36,301 bases of DNA from Thermoguttaceae bacterium (GCA_017436025.1 JAFSDX010000058.1:1-36301); one strand, 5' to 3'. Numbered from the stretch's first letter, positions 17,234 to 26,417 are shown. Numbers and translations: made by a program. The notes: generated by a model not told the origin, from the letters alone.

Positions 17234-17257
17234 GCGTCGCGGCCCGTTTTAGAGAAA

Positions 17258-17285
17258 TTGCGAAGAAATTTTCGATAATTAATCT
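17258..17285 (+). promoter_or_regulatory. candidate promoter of the structured leader and lipoprotein gene
   Basis: TTGCGA (17258-17263), 16 bases and TAATCT (17280-17285) in a locally AT-rich patch. If used, the transcript would start near 17292 and carry the hairpins at 17341-17528 ahead of the gene at 17617. Confidence 0.3.
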
Positions 17286-17340
17286 CTATAACCGAAAAAA
17301 GCCGCAAGTCGCGCGGGGAAAAAGTACGATACTATGCCAA

Positions 17341-17528
17341 ACGGAAGCCCTCCCCGGCAGGGATTGCCGGTCGGGCTCTGCGCCAAGTAATTTTGGCGGA
17401 CGCTCCTGAACGAACCGTTTCATTCGTCGAAAGCATTCGGTCGATTTCGGGCGGAACGCGCAAACGTTCCGCGATGAAAACAAGCGGAATCAGGAACTGT
17501 TAAGGTCGACGTCGTTTCCGGCGTCGAC
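17341..17528 (+). ncRNA. candidate structured RNA or leader, family unknown
   Basis: Several nested complementary segments are visible by eye. They are an extended hairpin (17346-17350 with 17373-17377, enclosing the 6-bp stem 17354-17359 with 17365-17370); a hairpin 17381-17386 with 17393-17398; a closing stem 17404-17409 with 17490-17495; inside it 17418-17423 with 17474-17479; an 8-bp hairpin 17451-17458 with 17465-17472; and a last hairpin 17505-17511 with 17522-17528. All are compatible with one fold. I compared it by memory with tmRNA, RNase P, 6S, SRP RNA and common riboswitches and found no match. It could be a cis-acting leader of the downstream lipoprotein gene or a separate small RNA. 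Confidence 0.4.
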
Positions 17529-17616
17529 GCGGCGACTCGCTCGTTCGACGGCGGTCGACGCGAAAAACAAGAACAAGATGCTCATTCTTGAAAATCATTC
17601 GTCAAGGAAGTTAAAG

Positions 17617-18207
17617 ATGAAAAAGATGAATTTGAGAATCGCCGCGTGCATGACGTTGTTCGCGGCGGCGATCGCGAGCGGCTGCTTCGGACTCGGCGGT
17701 TTTTCGCTCGGTATCTTCGGCGTTCCGGTTCCGGTTAGTCCGTATTTCCAAGGCGCTTACGAAGATATGGCCTTCGAGAAGGATCGTTACGGCCAAGTTC
17801 CGGTTCTCCCGCCGATCGTCGACGGCGTTCCGGAAGGTTTGGACGCTCCGTCCGACGACGAAGTGATCCGCCTCCTCGAAAAAGCGAAGCCGAACAACGG
17901 CGGCGTTCCGTTCCTCGAAACGCGCTATCGCAACAACGTCAAGATTAAGAAAGAACTGATCGCCGATTACGTCGACCCGCCGCGCTTCTTCCCGATGGTC
18001 GGCCCGGTGCAAGTTCACCACGTCCACTACAAATGCACGGTCTACTTTGAACAAAACGTTCGCGTCGGTTGGCCGATTCCTTACACGATCGAGAAAAAAG
18101 ACGCGCAAGAAGTCATTTACATCGACAAAGACCACCTGCACGCCGTCGCGCAAGCGCCGGGTTCGGAAGTCCAAATGGGCGCCGAGGCTATGCCGCAACA
18201 ATTCTAA
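17617..18207 (+). CDS. planctomycete conserved lipoprotein, function unknown
   Basis: This 196-residue protein has a basic start, a hydrophobic stretch and a lipobox-like IASGC (Cys23), so it is probably lipid-anchored; a plain signal peptide is the alternative. The mature protein has PVPVSPYFQGAYEDMAFEKD, an acidic middle (PSDDEVIRLLEKAKP), then a conserved-looking block PPRFFPMVGPVQVHHVHYKC and a tail with VIYIDKDHLH. I recall this last block from uncharacterised planctomycete proteins; the closely spaced His and Cys are notable. The ATG at 17617 follows AAGGAAG with 6-base spacing; the frame opens at 17578 but lacks a ribosome site there. It may be preceded by a long structured leader and ends at a strong terminator, so it is probably a single-gene unit. 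Confidence 0.8.
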   Translation: MKKMNLRIAACMTLFAAAIASGCFGLGGFSLGIFGVPVPVSPYFQGAYEDMAFEKDRYGQVPVLPPIVDGVPEGLDAPSDDEVIRLLEKAKPNNGGVPFLETRYRNNVKIKKELIADYVDPPRFFPMVGPVQVHHVHYKCTVYFEQNVRVGWPIPYTIEKKDAQEVIYIDKDHLHAVAQAPGSEVQMGAEAMPQQF

Positions 18208-18265
18208 TTCCGAGGCGAACGTCGAACGGAAGTTCGCGGGCGTCGCTTGAATCGACCGAATAGAA

Positions 18266-18299
18266 AACGGGAAGCTCGAAAGGGCTTTCCGTTTTTTTT
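18266..18299 (+). terminator. rho-independent terminator
   Basis: A 10-bp stem with one G-U pair (18266-18275 with 18284-18293), an 8-base loop and T8. The same hairpin design recurs almost unchanged at 20315-20349. Confidence 0.92.
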
Positions 18300-18456
18300 G
18301 CGTTTCTTAGAAATCGGCGCTTCGCCGAACGCGCTTCTTCGAGCGTCCAAGTTCTTAGACTCTTCTAACCTTTTCCCTGTTTTTTCGGCGCAATCGTTAT
18401 TTTTGCGCTCCGGCCCCAAAAAAAATTTTTTTATCGTCGTTTTCTTGTAAAAACGT

Positions 18457-18485
18457 TTGACTTGCGACGCCGCGCCGGTTAAAAT
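18457..18485 (+). promoter_or_regulatory. sigma70 promoter of the DUF1559 gene
   Basis: TTGACT (18457-18462), a 17-base spacer and TAAAAT (18480-18485), about 100 bases upstream of the ATG at 18595. Confidence 0.65.
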
Positions 18486-18594
18486 CAAAAACGAGAAATC
18501 GAAATCGATTTCGTTTGTTTCTATTCGCGTCGGAACCCCCGTTCGACTTCGACGCGTTTCACCGATTTTTATTTTTTTTAGTCGAGGTCGTTTT

Positions 18595-19680
18595 ATGTCG
18601 CGTAAAAAATTTCGTCTCGGCGGTTTTACGCTCGTCGAACTTTTGGTCGTCATCGCCATCATCGGTATTTTGATCGGTCTCCTTCTCCCGGCGGTGCAGG
18701 CGGCCCGCGAAGCCGCGCGTCGGATGCAATGCACGAACAACCTGAAACAGCTCGCTTTGGCGATCCAAAACTACAACGACGCGCACGGCAAGCTCCCCGG
18801 TTTCGGGTTCGGGCTCAACGACAACCAAACGCCGGTCGCGAGCATGCTCCCCTTCATCGAACAGTCGGCCCGCTACGACGCCATTTACGCGCCGTCGGAC
18901 AACGTTCAAGATTACGACCCGTACCGCGGCGACGAACGTTGGAACGGTATCCTGACCGCGTTCCTCTGCCCGTCGGACGGCGCCGCCGGTTCCGCTAGCG
19001 ACGATAAACCGTCGCCGATCAACTACTGCTTCAGCAAAGCCGACTATATCGCGGGCGGTTACGGCGTTTGGGGGAACACGCGCTCGCCGTTCGGTTTGCG
19101 TCAACGCTCCGACGAATACAAAGACACCGACTGGGGCGGCGGGAGCTTTACGATGAGCGCGATCACCGACGGCACGAGCAACACCGTCGCGCTGAGCGAA
19201 CGCGTCGCCAGCCCGAACGAATTCGGTTCCGAAAAACGCTCGATTAAGGGCGGCTTCGCGAACAACTCCAGCGCTTGGTCGATTCTCCCGAACGCCTGCC
19301 TTGCGAAACGCGGGAACGGGAACGAATACGCCGAGGGCGTCGCGACCGTCGGCGGAAGCGGCGAAAACGCTTATTATTATACGAACAATAACGCGATGTT
19401 CCAAACGATTTTGCCGCCGAATTCGCCGAGTTGCGCCGGGAACGCGACCTTCACGCAACCCGTTTACGTTCCGCCGACCAGCAACCACAGCGGCGGAGTC
19501 AACGCCGCGATGTGCGACGGTTCCGTCCGCTTCATTAGCGACACGATCTCCTGCGAAACCCCCGGAACAAGCGGCCTCGCCGGTTGGTACAAATATTGGG
19601 GTTACGCGACCGGCAAGTCGCCGTTCGGCGTTTGGGGCGCTCTTGGAACGATGAACGCCGGCGAAACCGAAACGCTTTAA
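18595..19680 (+). CDS. DUF1559 prepilin-like (type II pseudopilin-like) protein
   Basis: This 361-residue protein has a type IV prepilin signal: a short basic leader, [16 protein letters not shown] with cleavage expected after Gly10 and Glu at mature position 5. The hydrophobic helix continues into [18 protein letters not shown] and then the characteristic [10 protein letters not shown]. The C-terminal part carries the DUF1559 signature [17 protein letters not shown], an exact H-X9-DG arrangement. These proteins occur in dozens of copies in planctomycetes and are thought to be pseudopilin-like surface or secretion proteins; their individual roles are unknown. The ATG at 18595 has a GAGG site, while the frame's earlier TTG overlaps the promoter and is rejected. 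It forms an operon with the lipoprotein 45 bases downstream. Confidence 0.95.
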   Translation: MSRKKFRLGGFTLVELLVVIAIIGILIGLLLPAVQAAREAARRMQCTNNLKQLALAIQNYNDAHGKLPGFGFGLNDNQTPVASMLPFIEQSARYDAIYAPSDNVQDYDPYRGDERWNGILTAFLCPSDGAAGSASDDKPSPINYCFSKADYIAGGYGVWGNTRSPFGLRQRSDEYKDTDWGGGSFTMSAITDGTSNTVALSERVASPNEFGSEKRSIKGGFANNSSAWSILPNACLAKRGNGNEYAEGVATVGGSGENAYYYTNNNAMFQTILPPNSPSCAGNATFTQPVYVPPTSNHSGGVNAAMCDGSVRFISDTISCETPGTSGLAGWYKYWGYATGKSPFGVWGALGTMNAGETETL

Positions 19681-19725
19681 CGGCGCGTTACGCAATCGCA
19701 ACGCTAAAGAAATAAGGAGAGAAAA

Positions 19726-20280
19726 ATGAAAAAACTCGCGTTGGCGCTCGTCGCGGCGCTTTGTTGTTCGCTCGTCGGCGCCGGTCTCGTCGGCTGCTCG
19801 AAAGCGCGAATCAAAGGACTCGTTCCGGTCGAGGGCGTCGTTACGTTGAACGGCGAGCCGGTTTCCGGCGCGACGGTTATGTTCGCCCCGAAAAAACACG
19901 ACCCGTCCCGCCCGAAAGGAAGCGCGCAAGCCGTTACCGACGCGTCCGGCAAATTCAAAATGACGACGCTCGACCCCGGCGACGGCGTTTTCCCGGGCGA
20001 TTATTACGTTACCGTTACGAAAGACCGCGTCGAAGGCGGGTTGTCGCTCGAAGAGGTTAAGCGTCGCCGCGAAAACCCGGACGCCGCCGACGAACCGGAA
20101 CCGGAACAAACGCTCGTTCGCGAACTCCCCGATCAATACGCCGACATTAACTCGTCCGGCCTCGACCAAACGATTCCCGCCGAAGGGATCAAAAACCTCG
20201 AACTCGCGCTCGAAGGCGAAGTCGACGCGACCCCGCGTCCGATGAACTCCGGTCGCGGCGCCGGGCCCGGAATGCGCTAA
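19726..20280 (+). CDS. lipoprotein with carboxypeptidase-regulatory-like domain
   Basis: This 184-residue protein has a lipoprotein signal ending LVGC (Cys24). The mature start LVPVEGVVTLNGEPVSGATV is the classic beginning of the carboxypeptidase-regulatory-like (transthyretin/Ig-like) fold, followed by TDASGKFKMTTLDPGDGVFPGDYYVTV. An acidic Pro/Glu loop (about 115-130) and a Gly/Arg/Pro tail follow. In planctomycetes such small lipoproteins commonly lie directly behind a DUF1559 gene, as here, which suggests a shared envelope role (inference). The ribosome site is AAGGAGAG, 5 bases before the ATG. A strong terminator closes the unit. Confidence 0.9.
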   Translation: MKKLALALVAALCCSLVGAGLVGCSKARIKGLVPVEGVVTLNGEPVSGATVMFAPKKHDPSRPKGSAQAVTDASGKFKMTTLDPGDGVFPGDYYVTVTKDRVEGGLSLEEVKRRRENPDAADEPEPEQTLVRELPDQYADINSSGLDQTIPAEGIKNLELALEGEVDATPRPMNSGRGAGPGMR

Positions 20281-20314
20281 TCGTCGACGGTGCGAACCGC
20301 ATCGAACGAACAAA

Positions 20315-20349
20315 AACGGGAAGCTCGCAAGGGTTTTCCGTTTTTTTTT
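20315..20349 (+). terminator. rho-independent terminator
   Basis: A 10-bp stem with one G-U pair (20315-20324 with 20333-20342), an 8-base loop and a T run to 20349. It is nearly the same sequence as the terminator at 18266-18299. Confidence 0.92.
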
Positions 20350-20589
20350 GCGCGACGGAACACGCTCCGAAATTTTTTCTCGCCGTTTTTGCAATTTCGC
20401 GCTCTTTCCCTCCCTTTTCTCGCGCCGACGTCGCCGCCCTCGCGCGACCGCTCTTGACGCCGCCAAACGAAAACCTTATTCTTGCCGCGACGCGACGTTT
20501 TCGCGCTTTTCGGTCGCCGCGTCTCTCGTTCTTCGTCGACTTTTCCCCCTTGTTTTTCGGTTTTTATCAAGATAAGCAATTCGGGCAAA

Positions 20590-23500
20590 ATGCGCAGTTT
20601 ACACCGTTTTATTTCCGCCGTTATTTTCGCCGCTCTCGCCGCCGCGTTCGTCGTTTTCCCGTCGAGCGTCGACGCGCAAGGTTGGCGGCTCTTCGTCGAC
20701 GACGTCAAAAAAGAGGCGAAAGACAAGCGCGCCCGCGAAAACGGCGTTCCGACGCCCGACGCGTCGACCGACTCAACTTCCGACGACGGCGAGTTTTCCA
20801 ATATCGCGCCCGACGTCCCGCCGCTCGACGCCGACGTCGAAACGCCGTCCGACCCGAACGCCGTCGACCCGGCGGAGTCGCTCGGAGACGCGGAGGATTA
20901 TTACCCGGTCGACGCGGCCCCGTCGCAGTACGCGCCGCCGCTCCCGTCGTATCGCGACTTCCCGGAAATGAAAAACGACGCGCGCCTCAACGACGTTTGC
21001 TTTGTTTCGCCGACGAAAGGTTGGGCCGTCGGCGACCGCGGAACAATTTGGACGACCGTCGACGGCGGCGCGACTTGGAACCTCGCCGACGTTCCGACCG
21101 ACGCGAACCTCTTCGCCGTCTCCTTTTTCGACGAGAATTTCGGACTCGCCGTCGGAGGGCGCGTCGTTCCGGCGACCGGCGTCGGCGTCGGCGTTTTGCT
21201 CCGAACGATCGACGGCGGAACGACTTGGGGCGTCGTCGAAACCGCGTCGTTCCCGATTCTCCGCGACGTTCGCGTTCTCGACCCCGGAACCGCTTGGGTC
21301 GCCGGCGACTCGTCGGAGCTTTACCCGTCCGGGCTCTTCGTCAGCTCCGACACCGGCTTAACTTGGACGGCGGAGGGGGGCGCTCGACGCGGCGGTTGGC
21401 GTTCCGTTCTTTTCGACCCGGCGCAAAAACTCGGCGTCGGCGTCTCGACCGACGGCGCGCTTCAAACCGTTTCCGGCGAAAAAGCGGCGAAAAAGTCGCT
21501 CCCGTTCGGCGCGCGGCGGCTCGACGACGTCGTTTTCGACGCGGCGACCGGAACCGTTTGGGCGGTCGGCGAAAGCGGGCTCGCGACGCGTTCCGCCAAC
21601 TTCGGCGCCGACTGGGCCCGCGCGCCCGGCGCCTTTCCGAACGACGCGGGCCGTTATTTCGACTTTAAATCGGTCGCGGCGCTCGGCGGCTTCGTCGGCG
21701 CGGTCGGTTCGCCCGGAACGCTCTTTTTTTACTCGGACGACGGCGGCGCGACTTGGGCCGCGTCGCGCACCGAGACGCGGGCTCCTCTTCGCAAACTCTT
21801 TTTTCTCGACCGTTTAAACGGTTGGGCGGTCGGCGATTTCGGAACGATTCTCGCGACGAAAGACGGCGGACGAACTTGGACGCGCCAACGAGACGGGGGC
21901 CGACGCGTCGCGCTTCTCGGCGTTTTCGGTCGCGCCGACGACGTTCCGTTCGAAGCGCTCGTTCAACTGGCCGGCGACGAAGGCTTTTTGACGGAAATTT
22001 GCTTGACCGCTCGCTCCGACGAAACGGAAAAAACCGGCGCCGAAATCCCGCTCCTCGAACGCTTGAACGAAGCGGTCGTCGAAACCGGCGCCTCCGGCGC
22101 GACGCAAGCCGGGCTCTTTTCGCTCGACCCGGCGGAAAACGGCGCGACGCTCGACCAAATTTTGGCGCGCTTCGACCGCGAAAACGACGGCGACGGTCTC
22201 GAACGTTTCCGCGAATACCTCGTTCGGCAAATTCGGATTTGGCGCCCGAGCGTCGTTTTGACCGCCGACCCGCTCGTCGACGCGCCGGAAGTCGTCGCCA
22301 ATTTTTCCGCGTCGAACGTCGACTTAACGACCGGTCGAGGAACCGCCGCGCTCCTCGGCGCGCTTTCCGCCGACGCGAACCGCCTCGACGACCGCCCGAG
22401 CGACCCGTTCCGAACGCTGATTTGGCGCTCCCTCCCCGGCGCGATTCAAGCCGCCGCCGACCCGACCGCTTATCCGGAACACTTAACCGCTTGCGGTCTC
22501 GAACCTTGGCGCGTTTCGAAAGCGACGCTCGCTTGCAAAGGGAAGAAACAAGGGAACGTTTTATTAGACGCGTCTTACTTTTGCGGAACGTTGGGACGGC
22601 CGGTCGGCGAAGTCGCGAAAAACGCTCGCGAAATCCTCGGCGCCGACGTTCAAATCGCCGAAACGACGAACTTTCAAACCCTTTTCGGCGCCTCGACCGC
22701 GACCGACGGCGGCGCGTCGAACGCGACCTTTTTCGGCGGCGTTTCGATTCCTCGCGGGAGCGAAGCGCGACGCGCGGCGCAAGTCGGTTTGAGCGGGCAA
22801 CTCGACGCGTTGAGCGAACGAGCGGCGCTTCGTCGGCAAAAACTCGGCGTCGTCGACGCGCTAACGCGTCAAAATGCGAAAAATAGGAAGAGCGGCGAAC
22901 TTTTGCTCGCGCAACTGCGAACCGAGACGCGCGGCGCCGACGTCGATTTCGCGATCGACTATTTGACGCAAGCGGGGCGGAACTTCGCGAAGCTCGGGAA
23001 TTGGCTCGCGGCGGAGGAGGCGTTTTCGGTCGTCGCGCTCGACTTCGCGGCGGAGCCTAAAGCCCGCGACGCGTTGACTTGGCTCGTCCAATATTATTGC
23101 GGTTCGGAACCGGCTTGGCGCGTTCAGGAAACGAACCGTTTCAACGAGACGAACGTCGGCGTCCCGAACGCGCCCGACCTCGACGCGACGACGCAAACCG
23201 GCGGCGGCTTGCTCGACGGCGTTTTTAGCGGAAGCGGAAACGGAATCGGCGCGAGCGGCGGCTTGGTCGACGCTCGTTCCGGCGGCGGAAGAAGCGGTTC
23301 GCTCGTCGACGCTCGTTCCGGCGGCGGACGCGGAACCGGTTCCGGCGAAAACGTTCTCGACGCGTCCCCGACTCCCGAAGAGCCGATTTCGTCGAACCCG
23401 ACCTTTATTCCGGAAACGCCGGACTCCGCCGTCTTAGGAACGACGCCCGGTTCGCGCTCGACGCTTGCGCTCGACCCGTCGGCGACGCTCGGGCCCCGCC

Positions 23501-24417
23501 TCGCCAACGCGGAAAATCTCGGCGAAACGCTCCGCGCGGTCGCGCCGGAAACCTTTATGTCGCCGCAAATTCGGTTTCCGTTGGCGGCGGCGCAACGGGC
23601 GCGCGGCGACGTCGCGGGCGCGCTCCGTTATTATTGGAACCGCTCGATCGCGTCGCGGGCCGACCTTTGGGGCGCGCGGGCGCAAGCGGAATATTGGCTC
23701 GCGACGCCGGAGCGCTCGGTTCTCCCGAACGGCGAAACCGACTGTCCGTTCGCGACCGCCGTTTGCCGACGTTCGCCGGGCCGCCCTTATCTCGACGGCG
23801 TTTTCGAACCGACCGTTTGGGACGCCGCCGCGCGTTTCGCGTTGACGACGCCGAACGCGGAACTCCCGCCGAATCGCGAGTTGGACGCCGCCGAAATCGC
23901 GCTCCGCGACTGGAAAGCGTCGAATCGCGCCGCGTCGTCGGAGTTGGGAACGCAAGTTTCGCTCCTTCGCGACGACCGCTTTTTATACGTCGGCGTCGTT
24001 TGTCCGAAATCGGCGTCGTTCCGTTATCCGGCGGTCGACCCGGAGAACCCGGAGCCGCCGCGACCGCGCGACGGCGACCTTTCGACGTCGGATCGCGTCG
24101 AGTTCCGAATCGATTTGGACGGCGATTACGCGACGGCGTTCGAGTTCGCGTTCGACTGCCGCGGCTGGGCGTCGGACGAACTTTTCGGCGATAAAAGTTG
24201 GAATCCCGGCGTTTTCGTCGCGAAAAACGAAACGAACGCCGACTGGACGCTTGAAATCGCGATCCCGTTCGAAGCGTTGTCGTCGCGCCCTCCGAAAAGC
24301 GGCGACGTTTGGCGTTTCGAAGCGCGGCGAATCGTCCCCGGCGTCGGCGTCGAATGCTGGAACGTCGAAAACTCGAACCGCGCCCGCGACGCCTTCGGCT
24401 TCCTAACGTTCGAGTAA
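20590..24417 (+). CDS. large exported protein: Ycf48/BNR propeller, degenerate LmbE-like region, CBM9-like tail
   Basis: This 1275-residue protein has a Sec signal peptide (VIFAALAAAFVVFPSSVDAQ). An acidic Pro-rich spacer leads to a propeller (about 133-435) whose blades follow the Ycf48/BNR pattern, for example KGWAVGDRGTIWTTVDGGATW and NGWAVGDFGTILATKDGGRTW. Residues about 437-700 look like a worn PIG-L/LmbE deacetylase (VALLGVFGRADDVPFEALV where active enzymes have a PHPDDE-type motif, then QIRIWRPSVVLTADP), so catalysis is doubtful. A helical part follows, then a Gly/Ser linker with repeated LVDARSGGGR (about 880-920). The last 205 residues resemble a CBM9/DOMON-type sugar-binding sandwich (YLDGVFEPTVWDAAARF, RDDRFLYVGVVC, ADWTLEIAIPFEAL). 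ATG 20590 is chosen for the signal peptide; its ribosome site is weak. It is probably an extracytoplasmic binding or assembly protein. Confidence 0.75.
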   Translation: MRSLHRFISAVIFAALAAAFVVFPSSVDAQGWRLFVDDVKKEAKDKRARENGVPTPDASTDSTSDDGEFSNIAPDVPPLDADVETPSDPNAVDPAESLGDAEDYYPVDAAPSQYAPPLPSYRDFPEMKNDARLNDVCFVSPTKGWAVGDRGTIWTTVDGGATWNLADVPTDANLFAVSFFDENFGLAVGGRVVPATGVGVGVLLRTIDGGTTWGVVETASFPILRDVRVLDPGTAWVAGDSSELYPSGLFVSSDTGLTWTAEGGARRGGWRSVLFDPAQKLGVGVSTDGALQTVSGEKAAKKSLPFGARRLDDVVFDAATGTVWAVGESGLATRSANFGADWARAPGAFPNDAGRYFDFKSVAALGGFVGAVGSPGTLFFYSDDGGATWAASRTETRAPLRKLFFLDRLNGWAVGDFGTILATKDGGRTWTRQRDGGRRVALLGVFGRADDVPFEALVQLAGDEGFLTEICLTARSDETEKTGAEIPLLERLNEAVVETGASGATQAGLFSLDPAENGATLDQILARFDRENDGDGLERFREYLVRQIRIWRPSVVLTADPLVDAPEVVANFSASNVDLTTGRGTAALLGALSADANRLDDRPSDPFRTLIWRSLPGAIQAAADPTAYPEHLTACGLEPWRVSKATLACKGKKQGNVLLDASYFCGTLGRPVGEVAKNAREILGADVQIAETTNFQTLFGASTATDGGASNATFFGGVSIPRGSEARRAAQVGLSGQLDALSERAALRRQKLGVVDALTRQNAKNRKSGELLLAQLRTETRGADVDFAIDYLTQAGRNFAKLGNWLAAEEAFSVVALDFAAEPKARDALTWLVQYYCGSEPAWRVQETNRFNETNVGVPNAPDLDATTQTGGGLLDGVFSGSGNGIGASGGLVDARSGGGRSGSLVDARSGGGRGTGSGENVLDASPTPEEPISSNPTFIPETPDSAVLGTTPGSRSTLALDPSATLGPRLANAENLGETLRAVAPETFMSPQIRFPLAAAQRARGDVAGALRYYWNRSIASRADLWGARAQAEYWLATPERSVLPNGETDCPFATAVCRRSPGRPYLDGVFEPTVWDAAARFALTTPNAELPPNRELDAAEIALRDWKASNRAASSELGTQVSLLRDDRFLYVGVVCPKSASFRYPAVDPENPEPPRPRDGDLSTSDRVEFRIDLDGDYATAFEFAFDCRGWASDELFGDKSWNPGVFVAKNETNADWTLEIAIPFEALSSRPPKSGDVWRFEARRIVPGVGVECWNVENSNRARDAFGFLTFE

Positions 24418-24438
24418 ACGCCAAGCGGCGCTTTTTCC

Positions 24439-26322
24439 TTACCGTTCCCTATCAGGAACGACAGGTTTTTGCAACAACAGTCGAGTTTTAGCGACAGTTT
24501 TTATATGCCAGCGCACTCGTTTTCCGTCGTCGACGCGACGCTGTAAAACGGTAACGCGCGGCAGTTCTCCATTTTCGACGAACACGCGGAAGTCTCTAAG
24601 AGCAACAACCGCTACACCATATAGTATCGGCGCCGTTTTCTCGCCTAAAGTAAGAGAACAGGGCGCGGCGTCCAACGGATTATAGCCGGCAAAAATGACG
24701 GGAACCTCGTCGGACGCGTCGGTGAGCGGGATTTTCGCCTCGGCTCGCCAATATGTCGAGGAACCGGGCTCCGCCGTCGCAGATTCGAAGTATAAAACGA
24801 CTGTATTGTTTTCGGAGTATTTGTTGCGCCAATAATTTCGCACGGAATCGGCGTCCAAACTGCCAACCGGCGCCCCGCAAATTTGCAGCGGTCGCTGGAA
24901 GTGTTGCAACAAAACGTTTTGCGCGCTTTCCTCCGCAGGAGCGTCGTAAGTCGTCGAGGCTATTGCCTGCGCCCCGCAAAAGCGGAGCTGGGACGCGAAC
25001 GCCGGTATTGTTACGTTGGTATCAAAACCGCCGCCTTGAAATTTCCGTCGCAACAGCCGAATAACGCAACCTGTTTCATCGACACGCTTTGCTTCGAGAA
25101 CGCGCAAAAGCAACTCTTTGTCGTTTTCAGTCGGCTCCGCTACGAGACGCACGCGGATGCGCCGCCCGTTTTTCCCCGTTTCCCGCAAACGCGACGTCCT
25201 TTCGCTTTCCTCCTTTGTCTCGTTCGGTTGCGCGGCGGATTTCAAGAAAATTTTGACGATTTTCCCCCATCGTTCCTTTGGTATTTGTATGTTTAAGTTT
25301 CGTTCGAAAACCTCTCGAAAACGATCCAACGCGCGCTCGAACCGCTTGTTCAAGGTTTTATAGTCTATTTTTTTTCCCTGAGCGTCGACGTTCCAAAACC
25401 AAACCAATTCTTCGAACGTAACATTAGAACTCCAATAAGCGGCCAGAAGCGACGCGGCGCTCGGCGACTCCGCGTAAAATCGATCGAAAATCGTTTGAAC
25501 GTTTATCTGCGCCGTGTTTCCGTCTTTTTTCGCCGCAGTCTCGACAAAACTCAAATCGCCGGAAAGCCCAAAAGTCGCCGCCCAATGGGCCCGTTGCCGT
25601 TGTTTTAACGCGCGTTCAAGTTCTCTCAAAGTTTCGAGCTCCACCCATTCGCGCAAAGAGCTAGTCGGCGTCTCTTTTCGCCAAAAATCAATCGCGTTTT
25701 TCGCGTTTTTCCTTCGTCCGTCGCGCCCAAACAATCTTTGATAAACATCCAAAAAAAACTCTTCCGGTTGATAGCCGTATTTTTTATGCGCTATTCGATA
25801 GGTCAACGAACCTACGAAAGGCAAACACCAAGCGCGGCAAAGTCTTTGCACAACGTCGGGCGTTTTCACTCTCAAGTCGTCGCGAACAAGGATTTCCGCC
25901 AAAAAAGCGTCGTCGCGCTTTGGATCGTAAAGCCAGTTTTCACCGGCGCTTAACCAACCATAAAACCAGTTGCGCAGATCGTCGTTCTTATGATAGTAAA
26001 GCGCGGCGGCCTTTTTCGCCGCGTCTTTTCTTCCGCGTTTACGGCTTGCCGCGAGAGTTTCGCGCAAAAACGCCTCGTCGAAATTTGCGTTGGGTTCGTC
26101 CGCGACGTCGTTTTGGGCGCGTTTTTTTAAATATTCATTGCGAGTCTCCAAGTCGAACGCCAATAAATATTTAAGAAAATTGCGGTAATTCTCGAACGCC
26201 CAGCCGTCGCCGTCCCAATCGTACAGCCACCCGTTTTTTGGAGCTATTTTCATGTCATACCAACGCCGCGCTTCATCGTCGATTAGTAATCTCCGAAGAT
26301 CGCTTTCAGGAACATTAATCAC
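24439..26322 (-). CDS. divergent sigma-70-like protein with long N- and C-terminal extensions
   Basis: This 627-residue protein starts at GTG after a strong AGGAGG site and has a good promoter. Residues about 156-245 resemble ECF sigma region 2 (VVQRLCRAWCLPFVGSLTYR, GYQPEEFFLDVYQRLF, then TPTSSLREWVELETLRELER). Residues about 281-340 resemble region 4 (SAASLLAAYWSSNVTFEELV, then KTLNKRFERALDRFREVFE), with the usual helix-turn-helix spacing. The N-terminal 150 residues contain two related segments, NGWLYDWDGDGW (30-41) and ENWLYDPKRDDAF (128-140). After residue 365 comes a 260-residue extension of mixed strands with no family I recognise and no clear transmembrane helix. It may be a sigma factor with a sensory tail, or a protein that only borrowed the fold. 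The DNA is AT-richer than its neighbours. It converges on the preceding gene with 21 bases between stops. Confidence 0.55.
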   Translation of the reverse strand: MINVPESDLRRLLIDDEARRWYDMKIAPKNGWLYDWDGDGWAFENYRNFLKYLLAFDLETRNEYLKKRAQNDVADEPNANFDEAFLRETLAASRKRGRKDAAKKAAALYYHKNDDLRNWFYGWLSAGENWLYDPKRDDAFLAEILVRDDLRVKTPDVVQRLCRAWCLPFVGSLTYRIAHKKYGYQPEEFFLDVYQRLFGRDGRRKNAKNAIDFWRKETPTSSLREWVELETLRELERALKQRQRAHWAATFGLSGDLSFVETAAKKDGNTAQINVQTIFDRFYAESPSAASLLAAYWSSNVTFEELVWFWNVDAQGKKIDYKTLNKRFERALDRFREVFERNLNIQIPKERWGKIVKIFLKSAAQPNETKEESERTSRLRETGKNGRRIRVRLVAEPTENDKELLLRVLEAKRVDETGCVIRLLRRKFQGGGFDTNVTIPAFASQLRFCGAQAIASTTYDAPAEESAQNVLLQHFQRPLQICGAPVGSLDADSVRNYWRNKYSENNTVVLYFESATAEPGSSTYWRAEAKIPLTDASDEVPVIFAGYNPLDAAPCSLTLGEKTAPILYGVAVVALRDFRVFVENGELPRVTVLQRRVDDGKRVRWHIKTVAKTRLLLQKPVVPDRER

Positions 26323-26417
26323 TGTTTCCTCCTGCTCGCTTGGAGCGTTTTGCTTGAAAAGTACAACTCAGCGGAAAGTTTGATCGCGGCGTCTTTACGC
26401 GACCGTGAATTTTCTTC

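Larger units (their letters stand above)
18208..18594. other. intergenic region with terminator and DUF1559 promoter
   Basis: No gene is seen. It holds the terminator at 18266-18299, an A/T-rich stretch around 18415-18450, the promoter at 18457-18485 and about 100 bases of leader. Confidence 0.6.

Noticed and set aside
17341..17528. tmRNA, RNase P, 6S or SRP RNA
   Set aside because: Their conserved core sequences, as I remember them, are absent, so only a generic structured-RNA call is made.
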